DNA of 64,000 nt. It comes from Spirosoma sp. KUDC1026. GTDB lineage: Bacteria; Bacteroidota; Bacteroidia; Cytophagales; Spirosomataceae. The translations under genes were made by a program, and so were the position numbers. Below, one piece after another: positions 16,811 to 26,496 of the stretch. Every line of letters starts with the position of its first letter. Within the stretch, counting starts at the first letter, position 1. A model generated the notes under the pieces. The model worked only from the letters and a program-made list of their open reading frames with translations, was not told the DNA's origin and searched no databases. The DNA is taken from positions 1,162,001-1,226,000 of the forward strand of contig NZ_CP056032.1 in the NCBI RefSeq assembly GCF_013375035.1, read 5' to 3'.

Positions 16811-18457
16811 ATGAATCGGAAAGCAAGCATTGAGAGGTTTCAGAACGAAGAATTCGATGTGTGCATAATCGGAGCGGGTTCCAGTGGAGCCGGTGCCGCG
16901 CTGGATGCTGCCTTACGGGGGTACCGGGTGGCACTGATCGATCGGGGCGATTTTGCGGGCGAAACCTCGTCGCGTTCCACAAAGCTCATTCATGGGGGAG
17001 TCCGTTATCTGGAACAGGCCATCAAAAAGCTGGATCTGGCCCAGCTGCGGCAGGTCAGACACGGCCTGGCCGAACGGCGGACCGTTATTCGGAATGCTCC
17101 TCACCTAGCTCATCCGCTATCGCTGCTAACCCCCGTCTTTAGTTTTTTCGAAGGCGTTTACATTACCATTGGCCTCCGGCTATACGACTTCTTTGCCCGG
17201 CATGATACGTTCCCTAAGGGGCGCTGGCTCAGTAAAAAAGAAGCTATGGCTCAGATGCCGACGCTAACGCATAATATGCACAGTGCGGTTCAGTACTATG
17301 ACGGACAATTGAACGACGCACGGTACGCACTGGCGCTGGCTCATTCGGCCGCCGAAGGCGGGGCTGCCGTGGCTACCTATATCAACGTAACGGGTTTCGA
17401 GCGCAATGGAAACCGACTAATGGCGGCAAAAGTCGAAGATGTACTAACGGGAACGTCTTTTTCCATAAAATCCAGACTGTTCCTGAATTGTACGGGGCCT
17501 TATGCCGATGCTATTCGGCTGATGGCCAACCCCAAAATTGAGCCCCGTATCCGGCCGAGCAAGGGTGTTCACATTACGCTGCCCCGGGAGGTGCTGCAAA
17601 GTGATAGCGCCATGCTGATTCCCAAGACAGCCGATGGTCGGGTCGTTTTTGCCATTCCGTTCGAGGATAAAGTGTTTGTGGGTACGACCGACGACGATTA
17701 TGCCGATGGCACACGCGAGCCGACGCTGGAGCCCGATGAAATTAGGTACCTGCTCGATACGTTACGTCCTTACGTAGCCAACGTGCCCGACGCCAGCGAA
17801 GTGCAGGCTGGTTTTGGGGGCATCCGACCATTGATTGTCAGCAACCGGGCTAACACGAAAGCCCTGCTGCGCGATCACGAAGTTGAAGAAGATCCGGAAT
17901 CGGGCCTGCTGAGTCTGCTGGGTGGGAAGTGGACAACGTACCGACTCATGGCGCAGGATGCTGTCGACCGGGTTGCCGAACGGCTGAACAGCCAGGCTCG
18001 CTCAGAAACGGCGACCCACTACCTGGTTGGTGGCGAAAACTACCGCTTCGATGACTGGCATACGCTGCAAGCAACGTATCAGCTTTCGCCGGATGTCTGC
18101 CAGCATCTCATGCAAACCTACGGCAACCGGGCCGAGCGCGTAGCCCGTTTAATTCGGGAGAACAGTGAATGGGCCGAACGCCTGTGTACCGAGCAGCCTT
18201 ACATTCTGGCCGAGGTTATTTACCAAGTACGTGAGGAAATGGCCGTTACCATCCGCGACGTACTGGCCCGGCGCTGGCGGCTCGAACTGCTGGACTGGCG
18301 CCTGACGAGTGAATTGGCTCCTGCCGTGGCCGAGCTGATGGCTTCTGAGTTGAGCTGGTCGCCGGACGAACAGGCGACCTACATCAGGCAGTACCAGGCA
18401 TTGGTTGCCACGTTTATCCGGCAGGCTGGTCTACGGACCGATCTTATTACGGCCTGA
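16811..18457 (+). CDS. glpD: FAD-dependent glycerol-3-phosphate dehydrogenase
   Basis: The 548-residue enzyme oxidises glycerol-3-phosphate to dihydroxyacetone phosphate and passes electrons to quinone at the inner membrane. The N-terminus has the FAD-binding FDVCIIGAGSSGAGAALDAA fold and the family segment SSRSTKLIHGGVRYLEQA. Later parts include the GVHITLPRE strand, VFVGTTDDDY and LLGGKWTTYRLMAQDAVD, all typical of GlpD. The C-terminal helical domain is complete. No glpF or glpK is in the window. The next gene, a glutathionylspermidine synthase-like ligase, starts 44 bp downstream and may be co-transcribed. Confidence 0.94.
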   Translation: MNRKASIERFQNEEFDVCIIGAGSSGAGAALDAALRGYRVALIDRGDFAGETSSRSTKLIHGGVRYLEQAIKKLDLAQLRQVRHGLAERRTVIRNAPHLAHPLSLLTPVFSFFEGVYITIGLRLYDFFARHDTFPKGRWLSKKEAMAQMPTLTHNMHSAVQYYDGQLNDARYALALAHSAAEGGAAVATYINVTGFERNGNRLMAAKVEDVLTGTSFSIKSRLFLNCTGPYADAIRLMANPKIEPRIRPSKGVHITLPREVLQSDSAMLIPKTADGRVVFAIPFEDKVFVGTTDDDYADGTREPTLEPDEIRYLLDTLRPYVANVPDASEVQAGFGGIRPLIVSNRANTKALLRDHEVEEDPESGLLSLLGGKWTTYRLMAQDAVDRVAERLNSQARSETATHYLVGGENYRFDDWHTLQATYQLSPDVCQHLMQTYGNRAERVARLIRENSEWAERLCTEQPYILAEVIYQVREEMAVTIRDVLARRWRLELLDWRLTSELAPAVAELMASELSWSPDEQATYIRQYQALVATFIRQAGLRTDLITA

Positions 18458-18501
18458 CCGGTCAGAGTAAAACGCTTTTCTAAACCCTGACAAAAGAATC
18501 A

Positions 18502-19674
18502 ATGATTTCGTTGAAGCGATTACCAACCAGTCCCGATGCCCAGCTACGTAACATTGGCTGGGAATGGATGCTGGGCCACGATACATTACCCTATCTGACT
18601 AATGAGGCTGTTGAAGTCAGTCCCGACGAAGCCGACGCCTACGCTGAAGCGGCCAATGACCTGTTCGATATGTTCGTAGCGGCCGGTCAGCACGTAATCG
18701 ATAACAATCGGTTTGCGGAGCTGGGTATCCCCGAGAACCTGGTTGAACTGATCAGATTATCCTGGGACGATGATCGAAACATTCATTTGTACGGCCGGTT
18801 CGACCTGGCCGGAGGCATTGATGGCAGTCAGATCAAATTGCTGGAATTCAATGCGGACACGGCAACCTGTTTGCCTGAAACCGCCGTGGTACAATACGCC
18901 CATCTGAAGGCAAACCGGCTGGACGACAGTCAGCAGCTCAATACGTTGTTTGAAACGCTGACAGCTCAGTTTGAAGAGTTGCTCGCAGTTAATCCTGACC
19001 TTCAGCCTACGTTGTTACTGTCGGCTATGCGAGGCTTCCCGGAAGATGATGCTAACGTGGCCTTATTGGGCGAAGCAGCTCGGGAAGCAGGTTTTGAGGT
19101 GGAATTCGACTTTGTTGATAATGTAGAGTTCTCGTCGGAAGAAGGAATTTTCTGGCAGAATCCCAAAAACAGTCAATTCGAAAAAATGGACTTCTGGTTC
19201 AAACTGGTTCCCTGGGAATCGATTGCTGAAGACGAGCCGGAAATGCTCAACATCTTAACCGATCTGGTGCGGCAGCGGCTAGTTGTGATCTTGAATCCAG
19301 CCTATACGTTGCTGTTCCAGTCAAAATACATCCTGAAAGTTCTCTGGGAACTGTATCCGTATCACCCGCTGCTGCTCGAAACCGATACGAAACCGTTAGG
19401 CGGTAAAGCCTGCGTTGAGAAGGTGATTTTTGGCCGTGAAGGCGCTAACGTGCGGATCTTGAACGAAGACGGGAGCGAGCGGCTGGGCGTTGAAGGTGAA
19501 TACGGCGAATACCCTAAAATCTACCAGGAATACGTCCAACTCGAACAGGACAGTGAAGGCAATACGTATCAGGCGGGTGTGTTTTTTGCCGGAGAAGCCT
19601 GCGGGCTGGGCTTCCGGAAAGGCGGCCCTATTCTGGACAACGGAGCCAGCTTTGTCGGGCACATCATCGAATAA
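18502..19674 (+). CDS. Glutathionylspermidine synthase family ATP-grasp ligase
   Basis: The 390-residue protein matches the C-terminal synthetase domain of GspS and the stand-alone YgiC/YjfC group. Typical segments are GWEWMLGHDTLPYLTNEAV near the start, KLLEFNADTATCLPE, and the ATP-grasp part ETDTKPLGGKACVEKVIFGR. The family joins an amine such as spermidine to glutathione or a related peptide using ATP, but stand-alone members have no proven substrate. A fused amidase domain is absent. It is cytoplasmic. It follows glpD by 44 bp and ends at a strong terminator. Confidence 0.88.
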   Translation: MISLKRLPTSPDAQLRNIGWEWMLGHDTLPYLTNEAVEVSPDEADAYAEAANDLFDMFVAAGQHVIDNNRFAELGIPENLVELIRLSWDDDRNIHLYGRFDLAGGIDGSQIKLLEFNADTATCLPETAVVQYAHLKANRLDDSQQLNTLFETLTAQFEELLAVNPDLQPTLLLSAMRGFPEDDANVALLGEAAREAGFEVEFDFVDNVEFSSEEGIFWQNPKNSQFEKMDFWFKLVPWESIAEDEPEMLNILTDLVRQRLVVILNPAYTLLFQSKYILKVLWELYPYHPLLLETDTKPLGGKACVEKVIFGREGANVRILNEDGSERLGVEGEYGEYPKIYQEYVQLEQDSEGNTYQAGVFFAGEACGLGFRKGGPILDNGASFVGHIIE

Positions 19675-19679
19675 AAAAG

Positions 19680-19703
19680 ACGGCCCTCTTTACGGAGGGC
19701 CGT
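19680..19703 (+). terminator. Rho-independent terminator after the GSP synthase-like gene
   Basis: ACGGCCCTC at 19680-19688 pairs exactly with GAGGGCCGT at 19695-19703, followed by TTTCTGTT. It begins 6 bp after the stop codon and closes the likely glpD-ligase transcript. Confidence 0.85.
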
Positions 19704-19763
19704 TTCTGTTACGATGGGCGGAACAAGTCAGCCAATAGGCTGTTTTCCATACAGTCTGCCGGT

Positions 19764-20165
19764 TTGACAACCGGACAAACCAATCGTTTAATCGGTAGAG
19801 AGAAGTACGCTAAAAACATCGGTATGGTGGGGTTGTATCTGCAGGCAATTGTTTACGTAATAGCGGGGATCGCACATCTGGTAAAACCCCGCCCGTTTTT
19901 ATCCATCATGCCGCCTTACGTTCCCGCGCATCAGCTGATGGTGACGCTTAGCGGGATTGCCGAAATTATACTGGGGCTTGGTCTGCTGATTCCTGCCACG
20001 CGCTCCTGGGCGGCTTGGGGGCTTATTCTGCTGTTGATCGCCGTCTTTCCGGCCAATGTTTACATGGCTATGGATGATAAATTCACCCAGATACCCGCGC
20101 TGATACGGTGGGGAAGACTCCCCTTACAGGGGCTGTTGATCTGGTGGGCGTATCGGTACACCTGA
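19764..20165 (+). CDS. DoxX-like small membrane protein
   Basis: This protein of about 133 residues has four membrane segments: GLYLQAIVYVIAGIAHLV, LMVTLSGIAEIILGLGLLI, WGLILLLIAVFPANVYMAM and a shorter C-terminal one. The pattern and the IAHLVKPRPFLSIMPPYVP stretch fit the DoxX/MauE-type family, whose members are often linked to redox or stress responses, though the biochemical role here is unknown. The open frame starts with TTG at 19764. An in-frame ATG at 19824 (MVGLYLQ) would remove 20 polar residues and is a fair alternative start. It stands alone between two terminator or promoter regions. Confidence 0.8.
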   Translation: MTTGQTNRLIGREKYAKNIGMVGLYLQAIVYVIAGIAHLVKPRPFLSIMPPYVPAHQLMVTLSGIAEIILGLGLLIPATRSWAAWGLILLLIAVFPANVYMAMDDKFTQIPALIRWGRLPLQGLLIWWAYRYT

Positions 20166-20203
20166 ACAGGGCGGTTACTTTTTATGAAGGAATTTTCAAC
20201 TTG

Positions 20204-20237
20204 TTGATTTTACGGCCTTCTACTTTTCCTAACTTTG
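20204..20237 (+). promoter_or_regulatory. Candidate promoter of the purF-like gene
   Basis: TAACTTTG at 20230-20237 matches the Bacteroidota -7 box TAnnTTTG. A TTG at 20204-20206 could be the -33 element, though the 23-bp spacer is at the long end. The gene starts 84 bp downstream of the box. Confidence 0.45.
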
Positions 20238-20320
20238 TTCTACCCACTGCTGAACCATTGCAAAATAGCAGCCGTTACTTCGTTACATACTAAAAATCTA
20301 ATCGCTTCAGCGACACCCTC

Positions 20321-22213
20321 ATGAGCGACGCCATCAAACATGAGTGCGGTATTGCCCTGATTCGGCTCCGCAAACCGTACCAGTATTACATCGACAAATA
20401 CGGTACTCCCCTTTATGGAGCCAATAAGCTCTACCTGCTCATGGAAAAGCAGGTGAACCGGGGCCAGGATGGAGCCGGTATCGCGAACATCAAACTCGAT
20501 GTTCCACCCGGCCACCGCTACATCAGCCGATACCGGTCTGTTGACCAACGACCCGTAGCGGATATCTTCGAAAAGGTTAACAAGAAATTCCGAAAAGCGC
20601 TCAAAGGCAACAAAGACAAGGCCAAAGACGCGCACTGGTTGCAGGAGAATATCGCGTTTACGGGCGAGGTCTGGATGGGGCACCTGCGTTACGGTACCCA
20701 CGGGGCCAACGAAATTGAAAACTGTCACCCGATGCTGCGGCAAAGTAACTGGCGCAGTCGGAATCTGGTCGTTGCGGGAAACTTCAACATGACCAACGTC
20801 GACGGGCTGTTCGATAAACTTGTTTCGTTGGGGCAGCATCCCAAAGACAAGATGGATACCGTTACGGTGATGGAGAAGATCGGTCACTTCCTAGACGAAG
20901 AAAACCAGCGGGTGTTCGATCGTTTCAAAGGCATCTACGAAAACCCGGATCTGTCTGATATTATTGAGGACAACCTCGACATGCAGCGGGTTCTGCACCG
21001 TTCCTGCCGGGATTTTGATGGCGGGTACGCCATGGTTGGTATGACAGGATACGGTGCTTCGTTCGTCGCTCGTGATCCGGCGGGTATTCGCCCGGCTTAC
21101 TACTATGCCGATGATGAAGTCGTGGTGGTTGCGTCGGAAAAACCAGCCATCAAAACGGCGTTTAACGTAGAGTATAACGAGATTAAAGAAGTGCAGCCTG
21201 GTCATGCTCTGATCATCGATAAATACGGTGAATACGCTGAGCAGCAGTTTGTGAAGCCAATCGAAAAGCGTTCCTGCAGTTTCGAGCGTATTTATTTCTC
21301 GCGTGCTACCGATCCGGATATTTACAACGAGCGGAAGCAACTAGGTAAACTGCTCATTCCGCAGATTCTAAAGGAAATCGATTACGACTTGGAGAATACC
21401 GTCTTCTCCTACATCCCGAACACGGCTGAAACGGCGTTTTTCGGCATGGTAGAAGGCATTGAAGAATACCTCTATAAACAGCGCAAAAAAGCGATTATGG
21501 ATGGTATTCTCTTCGAAGAAGAGCTGGATCGGGTGCTGGCGTTCCGACCCCGTATCGAAAAGCTGGTGTCTAAGGATGTAAAACTCCGGACATTCATCAC
21601 CGACGACAGCCAACGCGACGATATGGTATCGCACGTGTACGATACAACGTTCGAAGTAATCAAAAAAGGCAAGGATAATATCGTTGTTGTCGATGATTCC
21701 ATCGTTCGGGGCACAACGCTCGAAAAGAGTATCCTGCGCATGCTGGATCGGTTAGGCCCCAAGAAAATTATTATTGTTTCGTCGGCTCCCCAGATTCGCT
21801 TTCCGGACTGCTACGGCATTGATATGTCGAAAGTGAAGGAATTTGTTGCCTTCCGGGCGGTACTTGAGCTGTTGCGTGAACGGGGCCAGGAATATATTCT
21901 TGATGAAGTGTACGCTGAGTGCGTAGCGGCCATCGAATCGGGTAACGCGACGAAAGAAAACTACGTAAAAGCGATCTTTGCGCCCTTCACGCACGAAGAG
22001 TTATCGAATAAAGTGGCGCAGATTATCACGCCGTCTGATTTGAAAGCTGAGGTAGCCGTTGTCTACCAGACGGTTGAAAACCTGCACGCAGCTTGCCCTG
22101 GTCACTCCGGCGACTGGTACTTTACGGGCAACTACCCAACCCCCGGTGGTAACAACGTTGTTAACAAGGCGTTCGTTAATTTCATGGAAGGCAAGTTAGT
22201 ACGCGCTTACTAG
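20321..22213 (+). CDS. Amidophosphoribosyltransferase, long PurF-like form
   Basis: The 630-residue protein has the two PurF domains. The N-terminal glutamine amidotransferase begins after an eight-residue propeptide, with Cys9 in HECGIALI as the expected nucleophile, and has NRGQDGAGIA and MGHLRYGTHG. The C-terminal phosphoribosyltransferase has the PRPP loop IVVVDDSIVRGTTLEKS. It would make phosphoribosylamine, the first step of purine synthesis. At 630 residues it is longer than standard PurF (about 500) and has insertions around residues 75-105 and 150-215. Bacteroidota often carry such a long form, so this may be a second copy. purE and purM are elsewhere in the window, not adjacent. Confidence 0.88.
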   Translation: MSDAIKHECGIALIRLRKPYQYYIDKYGTPLYGANKLYLLMEKQVNRGQDGAGIANIKLDVPPGHRYISRYRSVDQRPVADIFEKVNKKFRKALKGNKDKAKDAHWLQENIAFTGEVWMGHLRYGTHGANEIENCHPMLRQSNWRSRNLVVAGNFNMTNVDGLFDKLVSLGQHPKDKMDTVTVMEKIGHFLDEENQRVFDRFKGIYENPDLSDIIEDNLDMQRVLHRSCRDFDGGYAMVGMTGYGASFVARDPAGIRPAYYYADDEVVVVASEKPAIKTAFNVEYNEIKEVQPGHALIIDKYGEYAEQQFVKPIEKRSCSFERIYFSRATDPDIYNERKQLGKLLIPQILKEIDYDLENTVFSYIPNTAETAFFGMVEGIEEYLYKQRKKAIMDGILFEEELDRVLAFRPRIEKLVSKDVKLRTFITDDSQRDDMVSHVYDTTFEVIKKGKDNIVVVDDSIVRGTTLEKSILRMLDRLGPKKIIIVSSAPQIRFPDCYGIDMSKVKEFVAFRAVLELLRERGQEYILDEVYAECVAAIESGNATKENYVKAIFAPFTHEELSNKVAQIITPSDLKAEVAVVYQTVENLHAACPGHSGDWYFTGNYPTPGGNNVVNKAFVNFMEGKLVRAY

Positions 22214-22233
22214 ATCGTATTTTTTGAATAAAT

Positions 22234-22278
22234 AAAGACGGGCGGGCGGAGTTAACTCTCTGTCCGCTCGTCGTCTTT
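22234..22278. terminator. Bidirectional terminator between purF-like and haloperoxidase-like genes
   Basis: AAAGACGGGCGGGCGGA at 22234-22250 pairs, with one bulge, with TCCGCTCGTCGTCTTT at 22263-22278. It lies between two convergent genes, with A/T tracts on both sides, so it can serve both. Confidence 0.8.
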
Positions 22279-22293
22279 ACACACTAGTCTGTA

Positions 22294-23700
22294 TCATTTC
22301 TTCCACTGTAGTGCATTAATGTACTGACCGATTTTACGACCCTCCTGCAGCCCGGTATCGTTGTCCTGACGGGTATGAATGCCCCCGAGAAACCGCGACA
22401 GGGCCGACTCTTCGGCAGTTTCCCAGAATGATTTAAACCTACGCGCTTTAAAGTCCGTGTTACGCGCTACGTCGCGCGCCCGGCCTGTGTGCGTATCATC
22501 CGTAAACGGGAACTGATCGCCGAACAGATCGGCTAGTACCGTTGCCGACGCTGCTGATTGTGTAGCATGACCCGACGAATACCCTGGAAAGGGGGGCGAC
22601 GGCCAGAACGGAATCCAGTTAGGATCGATAGCGCGCCGGACGTACGTGTAGGGGCGCTCATTATTGAACGTGTATTTGCATTTCCAGCAGGCGATGAACG
22701 CATCGGTAACCGCGATGCCAGTTCGGGCTAAAGTTTCGGCGGCTTTCCCGAGTGGCGCGCCTGATGTTTTGATGGCAATCCGCGCCAGGTTATAAGAGTG
22801 GCCCGGTGGCGTAAAGGTCTCGCTTGGATCATCAGCCCACCAAACGGCTATTTCCTTCTCTGGCTGAGTCAGCGCTTTGTTCTTGGTGTACACTTCCAGA
22901 TACTGCGCGAAATACTGCGACTTGACGTCCGTAGAGATGACCAGTGGAGTTGGCATCGGTAGTGTTGACGTAGCGGATAGGAACGTGCGGTTCTTGCCCC
23001 AGTAGGGAAGCATCGGAGTTTTCTGATTGTTCTCCGTAGGCTGCCACATCCCAGCTCCTGTTGGAACGGTATAACCAGTGGGGAAAACCCGACTGTAGGC
23101 TTCATGGCCACCATCTGTTTTAGACCACTCAAAAATAGCCGCGGCAATGGCTTTGCCGAACTCGGCCGAACGCTGATTTACGGCATTATCGGGCGACTTG
23201 TACTGCGTATACAGAGCGTTTTCCAGCGAGTCGATCCGGTTTTTGTAAACCGTCGATGTATTTGCAAATAACGATTTCAGGATAAAGGCTTGGGCAGCAT
23301 TAGCGCTCAGTACCCAGTTATAAGCCTGATTGGTTTCTGGTTTTGGTAACTTGGTCAGTTGTTGTAGCTGGCCCACCAGCGAACGTCGCTCTGGTAGGCC
23401 AGCTACAATCGCTTCATAAAGCGTAATGCCCGCGTACCCAAACGAGCGGGCGGCAATGGGTGGAGCAAAACCGCTTGTATTACGTATCAGCTTCAACTGC
23501 ATATCCGACCAGGCCAGTGCCACATCGGCTGAATACTGATCCGATGGAGGTAGTGGTGAAACACTGTCTGGAGATGCTACACGACAGGCGTGTAGCCAGA
23601 TTATGCAAAAAAGTACAAGGGGAATTGACCGCCACCTCTGAAAAAGAGATTTTTTCAAAAGCGTTGGTGTGAGTACAAAGTTTTGTAGAGGAAGCTGCAT
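22294..23700 (-). CDS. Vanadium-dependent haloperoxidase-like / PAP2 superfamily lipoprotein
   Basis: The 468-residue protein has a long N-terminus, then a hydrophobic segment ending in IIWLHAC, which fits a lipoprotein signal. The C-terminal part has the phosphate/vanadate site of the PAP2 superfamily: a PFPGYSSGHATQS segment and, later, RFLGGIHTRQDNDTGLQEG, with the conserved His and following acidic residue. The family includes vanadium haloperoxidases and acid phosphatases, and sequence alone does not separate them. The long helical N-terminal half is like secreted Bacteroidota members annotated as haloperoxidases. It should be anchored in the envelope. It is monocistronic. Confidence 0.85.
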   Translation of the reverse strand: MQLPLQNFVLTPTLLKKSLFQRWRSIPLVLFCIIWLHACRVASPDSVSPLPPSDQYSADVALAWSDMQLKLIRNTSGFAPPIAARSFGYAGITLYEAIVAGLPERRSLVGQLQQLTKLPKPETNQAYNWVLSANAAQAFILKSLFANTSTVYKNRIDSLENALYTQYKSPDNAVNQRSAEFGKAIAAAIFEWSKTDGGHEAYSRVFPTGYTVPTGAGMWQPTENNQKTPMLPYWGKNRTFLSATSTLPMPTPLVISTDVKSQYFAQYLEVYTKNKALTQPEKEIAVWWADDPSETFTPPGHSYNLARIAIKTSGAPLGKAAETLARTGIAVTDAFIACWKCKYTFNNERPYTYVRRAIDPNWIPFWPSPPFPGYSSGHATQSAASATVLADLFGDQFPFTDDTHTGRARDVARNTDFKARRFKSFWETAEESALSRFLGGIHTRQDNDTGLQEGRKIGQYINALQWKK

Positions 23701-23888
23701 CGTGAATTATGGTCGAATTGAAAAGGTTAGTAAGGTGGGTAACAATAGAGGTCAGCTAAACCCTATAACGCGGAGGCAAAAATTTTGCCACAGAACAGCC
23801 GTGTTGAAACTGACATTCCGCCATTTCCGTATGATAAAAAAGCGAGAATTGGCTATAAATTTGCTAGGTCAAAATTTGCCCAAAACGG

Positions 23889-25967
23889 ATGCGTATTCCT
23901 GAAGCAACTGTCGATCAAATTCGGCAGGCGGCCGACATCATAGAAGTGGTTAACGATTTCGTTTCGCTGAAAAAACGGGGAAGCAATTACATTGCCTGCT
24001 GTCCATTTCATAATGAGAAAACGCCATCGTTCAGCGTCAATCCTGCCCGGCAGATTTATAAGTGCTTCGGGTGTGGAAAAGCAGGTGATTCGGTACGATT
24101 CGTAATGGACGTGGAGAACATCGGCTATGGCGAAGCCTTACGTTACCTGGCCAAGAAATACGGAATCGAGATTGAGGAGCAGGAACAGACCCCTGAAGAG
24201 TTGCTTCGTCAGAATGAGCGCGAAAGCCTGCTGATCGCTCTGAATTTTGCCAAAACATTTTTTCAAGAAGCCCTGCTCACTAGTGACGAAGGAAAAAGTG
24301 TAGGCCTGAGCTATTTTCGTGAACGGGGGTTCACCAACCCTACGCTGGAAGCCTTTGATCTGGGTTACAGCTACGACCAGTGGGATGCGTTGCTGCAGGC
24401 GGGCTTACAACGTGGTTATAAACGCGAAATACTGGAAAAAGCCGGGCTGATTCTCGCCAAAGAGAATAACAAGGTGTTTGACCGCTTCCGGGGGCGGGTT
24501 ATGTTCCCGATTCATAACGTATCGGGGCGGGTTATTGCCTTTGGTGCCCGAATCCTAAAGACAGACAAGAGCCAGGCCGGTGGGGCATCTCCCAAATACC
24601 TGAACTCCCCTGAAACGGAGGTATACCACAAAAGTCAGGTACTATACGGTATTTTTCAGGCTAAACAAGCAATCCGTCAGGAAGACGTCTGCTACCTAAC
24701 GGAGGGATACACAGATGTTATTTCCCTCCATCAGGCTGGAATTAAGAACGTAGTAGCCTCGTCAGGTACGTCGCTTACGACCGAACAGATTCGGCTGATT
24801 GGTCGCTTTACGCCCAACGTAACGATCCTGTACGATGGTGATGCCGCCGGTATCAAGGCCGCTCTACGCGGGCTGGATATGGTGCTGGAGGAAGGTCTTA
24901 ACCTGAAATTGCTTTTGCTGCCCGATGGTGAAGACCCGGATAGCTACGTGCATAAGGTAGGTGCCGACGCTTTCAAGACGTACATTAAAGAGCACTCCCA
25001 GGACTTTATTGATTTTAAGGCCAGCCGATGGCTGGCAGAGGCTGGAGACGATCCGCTGAAACGGGCAGAAGGAATATCCGATGTCTGTAGCAGTATTACA
25101 AAAATACCCGATCTGCTGAAACGGCAGACGTTGTCGCAACGCGTAGCGCAGGTTTTCCACGTCAGCGAACAGTCAGTTATCTCCGAGATCAATCGGTTGC
25201 TCAGGCTGCAGCAGGAACAGGTTCGTAAGACCAGCGACCGACAGAAGCGGGCACCGGGCCAGGAACCCCGGCAGACAGCTTCTTCGTCAGCACTAGCGGC
25301 TGAATCGGTAGACGATATCAATGCGTTGCTAAATGAACTGGAGATTGATACCGCCCCGGCTTTTGATGAGTCTGCTTTCGGCGGGGCATCAGCTTTGGAA
25401 GTTCCCCAGGAACGGGCAACAGCAACCCGAACGCCAATCTCTTATCAGGAGGAGGAATGTGTCCGATTGTTAATTAACTACGGTAGTCAGGAACTGGAGC
25501 CGGGCATTACACTCTGTCAGTACATATTGAGCGAATTGCACGAAATTAATTTTCAGACCCAACCGTTTGACCATATCTTAACTCATTACAGAGAAGCCTA
25601 CGCCCAGGGGGTAATTCTGACAGCCGCGGATTTTATTAGTCAGCGGATCAGTTCAGACAGGCATGTTCAGCAGCAGGTTATTACGCTCACTACACCACGC
25701 TATGAAATCAGTGAGGGATGGCTTAGACACGAAATCTTCGTTCCGTCGGAAGAGGAGATCTCTATTCTTGCCGACGCTGCCTACCGAAATATACTGCGAA
25801 TTAAAAAAATGTTGGCTGAACAGCGGATGGCAGTACTTCAGCAGCAACTCAGAGAAGTAAACAAAGAGTTTACCGAAGAGGTAGATCGGATACTAATGGA
25901 ATTTATGCAATATAAGCGAATTGATATGGAAATATCGCGTCTGCTCGGTACGGTTATTTCGGGCTGA
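23889..25967 (+). CDS. dnaG: DNA primase
   Basis: The 692-residue protein makes RNA primers for replication. The N-terminal CHC2 zinc finger is intact (CCPFHNEKTPSFSVNP then CFGCGKAGD). The RNA-polymerase core follows, with a TOPRIM domain at TEGYTDVISLHQAG and the acidic ILYDGDAAGIKAA. The C-terminal third is a DnaB-interacting helical region beginning after a low-complexity linker rich in Gln, Arg and Ser (about residues 445-480). Length and order fit DnaG. A TAAATTTG box at 23856-23863 lies 26 bp before the start and may be its promoter. It ends at a hairpin shared with the convergent gene. Confidence 0.96.
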   Translation: MRIPEATVDQIRQAADIIEVVNDFVSLKKRGSNYIACCPFHNEKTPSFSVNPARQIYKCFGCGKAGDSVRFVMDVENIGYGEALRYLAKKYGIEIEEQEQTPEELLRQNERESLLIALNFAKTFFQEALLTSDEGKSVGLSYFRERGFTNPTLEAFDLGYSYDQWDALLQAGLQRGYKREILEKAGLILAKENNKVFDRFRGRVMFPIHNVSGRVIAFGARILKTDKSQAGGASPKYLNSPETEVYHKSQVLYGIFQAKQAIRQEDVCYLTEGYTDVISLHQAGIKNVVASSGTSLTTEQIRLIGRFTPNVTILYDGDAAGIKAALRGLDMVLEEGLNLKLLLLPDGEDPDSYVHKVGADAFKTYIKEHSQDFIDFKASRWLAEAGDDPLKRAEGISDVCSSITKIPDLLKRQTLSQRVAQVFHVSEQSVISEINRLLRLQQEQVRKTSDRQKRAPGQEPRQTASSSALAAESVDDINALLNELEIDTAPAFDESAFGGASALEVPQERATATRTPISYQEEECVRLLINYGSQELEPGITLCQYILSELHEINFQTQPFDHILTHYREAYAQGVILTAADFISQRISSDRHVQQQVITLTTPRYEISEGWLRHEIFVPSEEEISILADAAYRNILRIKKMLAEQRMAVLQQQLREVNKEFTEEVDRILMEFMQYKRIDMEISRLLGTVISG

Positions 25968-25980
25968 GAGTAAAAGAAAA

Positions 25981-26003
25981 AAGCCTCCCGAAGAGAGAGG
26001 CTT
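25981..26003. terminator. Bidirectional terminator after dnaG
   Basis: AAGCCTC at 25981-25987 pairs with GAGGCTT at 25997-26003, flanked by an A run on the left and T-rich sequence on the right. It sits between the convergent dnaG and the 127-residue unknown gene. Confidence 0.75.
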
Positions 26004-26032
26004 GTCCTTTATAATATGAGGAAGGTTGAACG

Positions 26033-26416
26033 CTATGCTTGAGCTACAACAGTAGCATTGACTAATTCAGCATCAATTTTCTGAGTCAGCTCAGTTAGCA
26101 ACGAGGCATGTGTCCGGAGTTGACCTGGCTTGGAAGGCAGGGCCGACCGGCCTGATTGCTTGTCGCCCATGTCCACGAGCAACGTCATCAGAACGTCGCT
26201 CATGTTACGGCGAAGCGCAGTCAGTTTGTTAAGCCGTTCACGCTGTTGAGCAGACTTGACGCGAGTCGACGATTGTAGTGTGTTGATGACTTCAGTAAGT
26301 TTTGCGTAACGGCGGTGAAAGGCTTCAGTTGCTTCTACCCAATCCATAATAACGGTTTGAACTTCGGTAGATGAGGCTTCGTAAGTCGACGATACTTTAG
26401 ATTTTTTATGATTCAT
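26033..26416 (-). CDS. Helical protein of unknown function
   Basis: I start at ATG 26416 (MNHKKSKVSSTYEASS), giving 127 residues; the longer frame to 26458 adds a poor N-terminus. There is no signal peptide. The product is mostly helical with heptad-like stretches, such as WVEATEAFHRRYAKLTEVIN and LNKLTALRRNMSDVLMTLLV. A Ser/Pro/Lys-rich loop is near residue 90. I recognise no family. It diverges from the LuxR-type gene, and a perfect 30-bp inverted repeat lies between them, so the two may share control. A small cytoplasmic coiled-coil role is possible. Confidence 0.55.
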   Translation of the reverse strand: MNHKKSKVSSTYEASSTEVQTVIMDWVEATEAFHRRYAKLTEVINTLQSSTRVKSAQQRERLNKLTALRRNMSDVLMTLLVDMGDKQSGRSALPSKPGQLRTHASLLTELTQKIDAELVNATVVAQA

Positions 26417-26496
26417 CACACAATGCGTTAAAGAGGTGAATGCTGCGCTGATGATCAAAATTGTATGTCAAAATACCTTAAAACAAGCCGTTTTGA

